64,000 nucleotides of DNA from Actinomycetes bacterium (lineage in GTDB: Bacteria > Actinomycetota > Actinomycetes > Actinomycetales > Actinomycetaceae), in contig JAEWEQ010000028.1 of assembly GCA_023389315.1 (NCBI GenBank), positions 1-64,000 on the forward strand. Direction: 5' to 3'. The translations under genes and the position numbers were made by a program. Each line of letters starts with the position of its first letter. Position 1 is the first letter of the stretch. Below, in pieces: positions 61,996-64,000 of this stretch. The notes beneath the pieces are model-generated. The model saw nothing but the letters and a program-made list of their open reading frames with translations. It made no database searches and was not told the DNA's origin.

Positions 61996-62098
61996 AAGCC
62001 TTACCTAACCTTGATATTCCGGGCTTTATTAAGGCTACCCTTAATGAACTTCAGAACGCAGAATAAACCTAGATGCAACAAACTTAGATAAGCCTAAG
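61996..62098. promoter_or_regulatory. Cluster of DtxR-like dyads upstream of the P-type ATPase
   Basis: Three elements lie within 105 bases: AGCCTTACCTAACCTT (about 61997-62012), whose right half matches the CTNACCTAA half-site of DtxR/IdeR boxes; the perfect dyad TTAAGG-CTAC-CCTTAA (62029-62044); and CTTAG-ATAAGC-CTAAG (62083-62098). They are 45-145 bp upstream of the ATPase start. This suggests control by a DtxR/MntR-family metal-dependent repressor, but the regulator and metal are inferred only. Confidence 0.4.
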
Positions 62099-62145
62099 CT
62101 GCTTTAATGGAAAGACTTTTAATGGCTCAGCTGGCTCTGGAAACG

Positions 62146-62167
62146 AAAAACCCCGCGCCAGGCGGGG
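62146..62167 (-). terminator. Terminator of the Val-Gly tRNA cluster
   Basis: CCCCGC/GCGGGG hairpin with a 5-base loop followed on the minus strand by TTTTT, 10 bp after tRNA-Val(GAC). Confidence 0.9.
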
Positions 62168-62177
62168 TGAAAAGAGG

Positions 62178-62252
62178 TGGTGGGCGATACTGGGTTCGAA
62201 CCAGTGACCTCTTCCGTGTCAGGGAAGCGCGCTACCGCTGCGCCAATCGCCC
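62178..62252 (-). tRNA. tRNA-Val (anticodon GAC)
   Basis: Acceptor GGGCGAT/ATCGCCC, anticodon stem CTTCC/GGAAG with loop CTGACAC giving GAC, T-arm GGTTCGAACCC, and an encoded CCA. It closely resembles the CAC isoacceptor at 59747, differing mainly in the anticodon loop, so the two are probably duplicates. Confidence 0.95.
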
Positions 62253-62253
62253 G

Positions 62254-62326
62254 AGCGGATGACGGGACTCGAACCCGCGACCCTCACCTTGGCAAGGTGA
62301 TGCTCTACCAACTGAGCCACATCCGC
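62254..62326 (-). tRNA. tRNA-Gly (anticodon GCC), copy 2
   Basis: Appears identical to the copy at 59923-59995: GCGGATG acceptor, GCC anticodon, T discriminator, no encoded CCA. One base separates it from tRNA-Val. There is no tRNA-Cys in this cluster. Confidence 0.95.
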
Positions 62327-62825
62327 GTGCTTCCACCGAGGTGGTGCTCCCCAAACTTTAGTCGAATATCCAGCCAGACGCAAAATCCCCAGCGAGTGAA
62401 CTGCGAAACGTTGGCTCACTGCCGCAGCACACAACCAGCGATGGTGAAGCTAGCTCGCGAAAGCGCTCATCCGGCATGCGAGGACACCCTTATCGGGGAC
62501 GAGCAACCTGCTATTGGTGATATTGATACACACTTCACATCGAACGACAGCCACACCAAAGCACCCCCGCTCAACTGCACACTTGCCTGCACAAGAGCGC
62601 GATCTCACCTCGCATTTGACGAAGGCAGCGAACCATATGTGATCTTCATCAACGAAGAGCCACTCCCCCTTTTCCCAGTAGGTGCAACCCATCACCCATT
62701 AACCCCGGCTAAGTGCTCCACGCCACCGCAACCGCGCCGCCCGTCCTCGCACCAAGCCGGATCGGAGTGCGGCGTCCACTTGCTTCACATGGTTAAAGTC
62801 GCCGGTTTCTGGCAGTCTTAAAGGT
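62327..62825. other. 500-bp gap between the tRNAs and glgX
   Basis: No convincing gene. A plus-strand open frame from an ATG at 62441 to 62821 (126 codons) has no ribosome-binding site and weak third-position bias; a minus-strand frame at 62450-62695 also looks like chance. The stretch holds one CGAGGRCG copy (62742-62749, as CGTCCTCG). The last 30 bases should contain the glgX promoter. Confidence 0.45.
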
Positions 62826-64000
62826 ATGCAGATTTGGCCAGGAGAACCGTATCCTCTAGGTGCCACCTATGACGGGTCGGGCACCAACTTCGCGATCTAT
62901 TCCTCTGTAGCCGACAAAGTCGAGCTATGTTTGCTTGATCAAGATCGCAACGAACAACGTATTGAACTCACCGAAGTTGACGCCCACGTGTGGCACGCCT
63001 ACTTGCCGGGAATTCAACCGGGACAACGCTATGGTTACCGCGTCCACGGCCCTTACGATCCCGCGCAGGGACACCGCTGTGATCCCAACAAGCTACTGCT
63101 CGATCCCTACGCTAAGGCGATCGAGGGTCAAGTGACCACATCGGAATCACTGTATTCCTACCAGTTCGCGGATCCTTCTCAGCGCAACGAACAGGATTCG
63201 GCGCACGACACCATGATTTCAGTGGTGATTAACCCCTTCTTCGATTGGGGGCATGACCGTCCTCCGGCACACGAATACCACAACACGGTCATCTACGAAG
63301 CCCACGTCAAAGGCATGACCCAGCAGCACCCGCAGGTGCCCGAAAAGTTACGCGGCACCTACGCCGGTATGGCGCATCCCGCAGTGGTATCGCACTTGAA
63401 GAGCCTAGGCATTACCGCCCTCGAACTGATGCCGGTACACCAATACGTCAACGACCCCTATCTGCAGGAAAAGGGCCTGTCCAACTACTGGGGTTACAAC
63501 ACCATTGGTTTCTTCGCCCCGCACAACGCCTACACCGCTTACGGCAGTGAAGGCCAGCAGGTCCAAGAGTTCAAACAGATGGTGAAGACCTACCATGAGG
63601 CTGATATTGAGATCATCCTCGACGTGGTCTACAACCACACCGCGGAGGGCAACCACATGGGGCCGACCCTGAGCTTGCGCGGTATCGACAATGCTTCCTA
63701 CTACCGGTTGGTAGACAAGGACAAAGCCCATTATTTCGACACCACCGGTACCGGTAACTCCCTACTGATGAGTTCCCCGCACGTACTGCAGTTGATTATG
63801 GATTCCCTGCGCTACTGGGTGACGGAAATGCACGTCGACGGTTTCCGCTTCGACCTGGCATCCACTCTGGCACGCCAGTTCCACGAGGTCGATCGCCTCT
63901 CCGCCTTCTTCGACCTGATCCAACAAGACCCCGTCATTTCCCAGGTGAAGCTGATCGCCGAGCCCTGGGACGTGGGCGTAGGTGGCTATCAAGTCGGTGG
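62826..64000 (+). CDS. glgX: Glycogen debranching enzyme GlgX (partial, 3' end missing)
   Basis: A GH13 isoamylase-type enzyme that removes alpha-1,6 branches from phosphorylase-trimmed glycogen. About 391 codons are visible. The N-terminal CBM48 domain starts WPGEPYPLGATYDGSGTNFA. The GH13 region shows YEAHVKGMTQQHPQVPEKLR near residue 158, DVVYNHTAEGNH near residue 264, the nucleophile aspartate in HVDGFRFDLAS near residue 337, and the acid/base glutamate in LIAEPWDVG near residue 378. The ATG at 62826 is preceded by AAAGG at very short spacing. No other glycogen gene is in the window. Confidence 0.93.
   Translation, partial: MQIWPGEPYPLGATYDGSGTNFAIYSSVADKVELCLLDQDRNEQRIELTEVDAHVWHAYLPGIQPGQRYGYRVHGPYDPAQGHRCDPNKLLLDPYAKAIEGQVTTSESLYSYQFADPSQRNEQDSAHDTMISVVINPFFDWGHDRPPAHEYHNTVIYEAHVKGMTQQHPQVPEKLRGTYAGMAHPAVVSHLKSLGITALELMPVHQYVNDPYLQEKGLSNYWGYNTIGFFAPHNAYTAYGSEGQQVQEFKQMVKTYHEADIEIILDVVYNHTAEGNHMGPTLSLRGIDNASYYRLVDKDKAHYFDTTGTGNSLLMSSPHVLQLIMDSLRYWVTEMHVDGFRFDLASTLARQFHEVDRLSAFFDLIQQDPVISQVKLIAEPWDVGVGGYQVG

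Larger units (their letters stand above)
495..63423. repeat. Dispersed octamer family CGAGGRCG
   Basis: By eye I count about 95 copies of CGAGGACG or CGAGGGCG over both strands, near one per 670 bp. Plus-strand examples: 1702, 5756, 10457, 16194, 20873, 25278, 29408, 33817, 36572, 38896, 43730, 49118, 53766, 56565, 60444, 61344. Minus-strand examples: 495, 1932, 7439, 13300, 16233, 23502, 29243, 34117, 36530, 42357, 52531, 57607, 60615. In non-coding gaps: 31659, 35891, 59617, 62742. The A form is often flanked by T (CGAGGACGT) and the G form by G or GT. Orientation is nearly balanced (about 44 to 51). Confidence 0.75.

Noticed and set aside
59923..62326. tRNA genes as att sites of an integrated element
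   Set aside because: There is no integrase and no cargo beyond one ATPase; tandem duplication of tRNAs explains the repeats more simply.
62177..62821. A 214-codon plus-strand open frame starting inside the tRNA genes
   Set aside because: Its first third is the antisense of tRNA-Val and tRNA-Gly (the familiar GFEPVTSS / DGTRTRDPHL translation). The rest has no ribosome-binding site, weak codon bias and no recognisable domain.
1..64000. CRISPR arrays, insertion sequences, prophage genes or defence systems
   Set aside because: No regularly spaced repeats, transposase, integrase, phage or nuclease-defence genes were seen; gene content and order are housekeeping throughout.

Overview
The window is a chromosomal stretch from a high-GC Gram-positive bacterium. 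Gene order points to the Actinobacteria: alaS-ruvX-mltG-aro-efp-nusB-pyr-gmk-rpoZ-coaBC-metK-priA-fmt, and thrS-HIT-pgsA-yebC-ruvCAB-yajC-secDF-apt-rel. A PriA without helicase motifs, an actinobacterial-type PyrF and likely leaderless promoters agree with this. GC is about 60 percent by eye. The compact, gene-dense layout would suit the Actinomycetaceae; that placement is inference. No phage, insertion sequence or CRISPR array is visible, and almost all genes are housekeeping.

Layout. Positions 1-34279 are nearly all on the minus strand. Read in transcription order: aspS (promoter near 34.3 kb); yciO-like, purN, rarA, rpsD; alaS, ruvX, mltG; aroE, a prepilin peptidase, aroC, aroK, aroB and a second shikimate-kinase-like NTPase; efp and nusB; the pyrimidine operon pyrR-pyrB-pyrC-carA-carB-pyrF; then gmk, rpoZ, coaBC, metK, priA, a HAD phosphatase and fmt. 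A 0.7-kb gap between pyrF and gmk holds a terminator and a reading frame without a start codon. Plus-strand islands are a DUF4126 membrane protein (31.7 kb), an MFS transporter and a DEAD-box helicase (34.4-38.0 kb), and a DUF349 coiled-coil protein (44-45.5 kb). Between them lie two membrane GTPases, hisS and a metallo-beta-lactamase-fold hydrolase on the minus strand. From 45.7 to 59.5 kb the minus strand carries rel, apt, secF, secD, yajC, ruvB, ruvA, ruvC, yebC, a Nudix hydrolase, pgsA, a HIT protein and thrS. Two tRNA clusters (Val-Cys-Gly and Val-Gly) bracket a P1B-type ATPase, and glgX starts at 62826 and runs off the end.

The pyrR-pyrF run supplies UMP synthesis and is probably controlled by PyrR binding its own leader. 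The aro block supplies chorismate. The ruv/sec/rel block combines recombination, protein export and the stringent response. Several leaders look structured: metK, pyrR, rpsD and rel.

The most unusual signal is a polar octamer, CGAGGRCG (R = A or G). I counted about 95 copies by eye over both strands, roughly ten times what base composition predicts. It occurs in several reading frames and in the few non-coding gaps, so it looks like a DNA-level signal (Chi-like, uptake or chromosome-architecture sequence) with no assigned role. The counts are hand counts, not computed.
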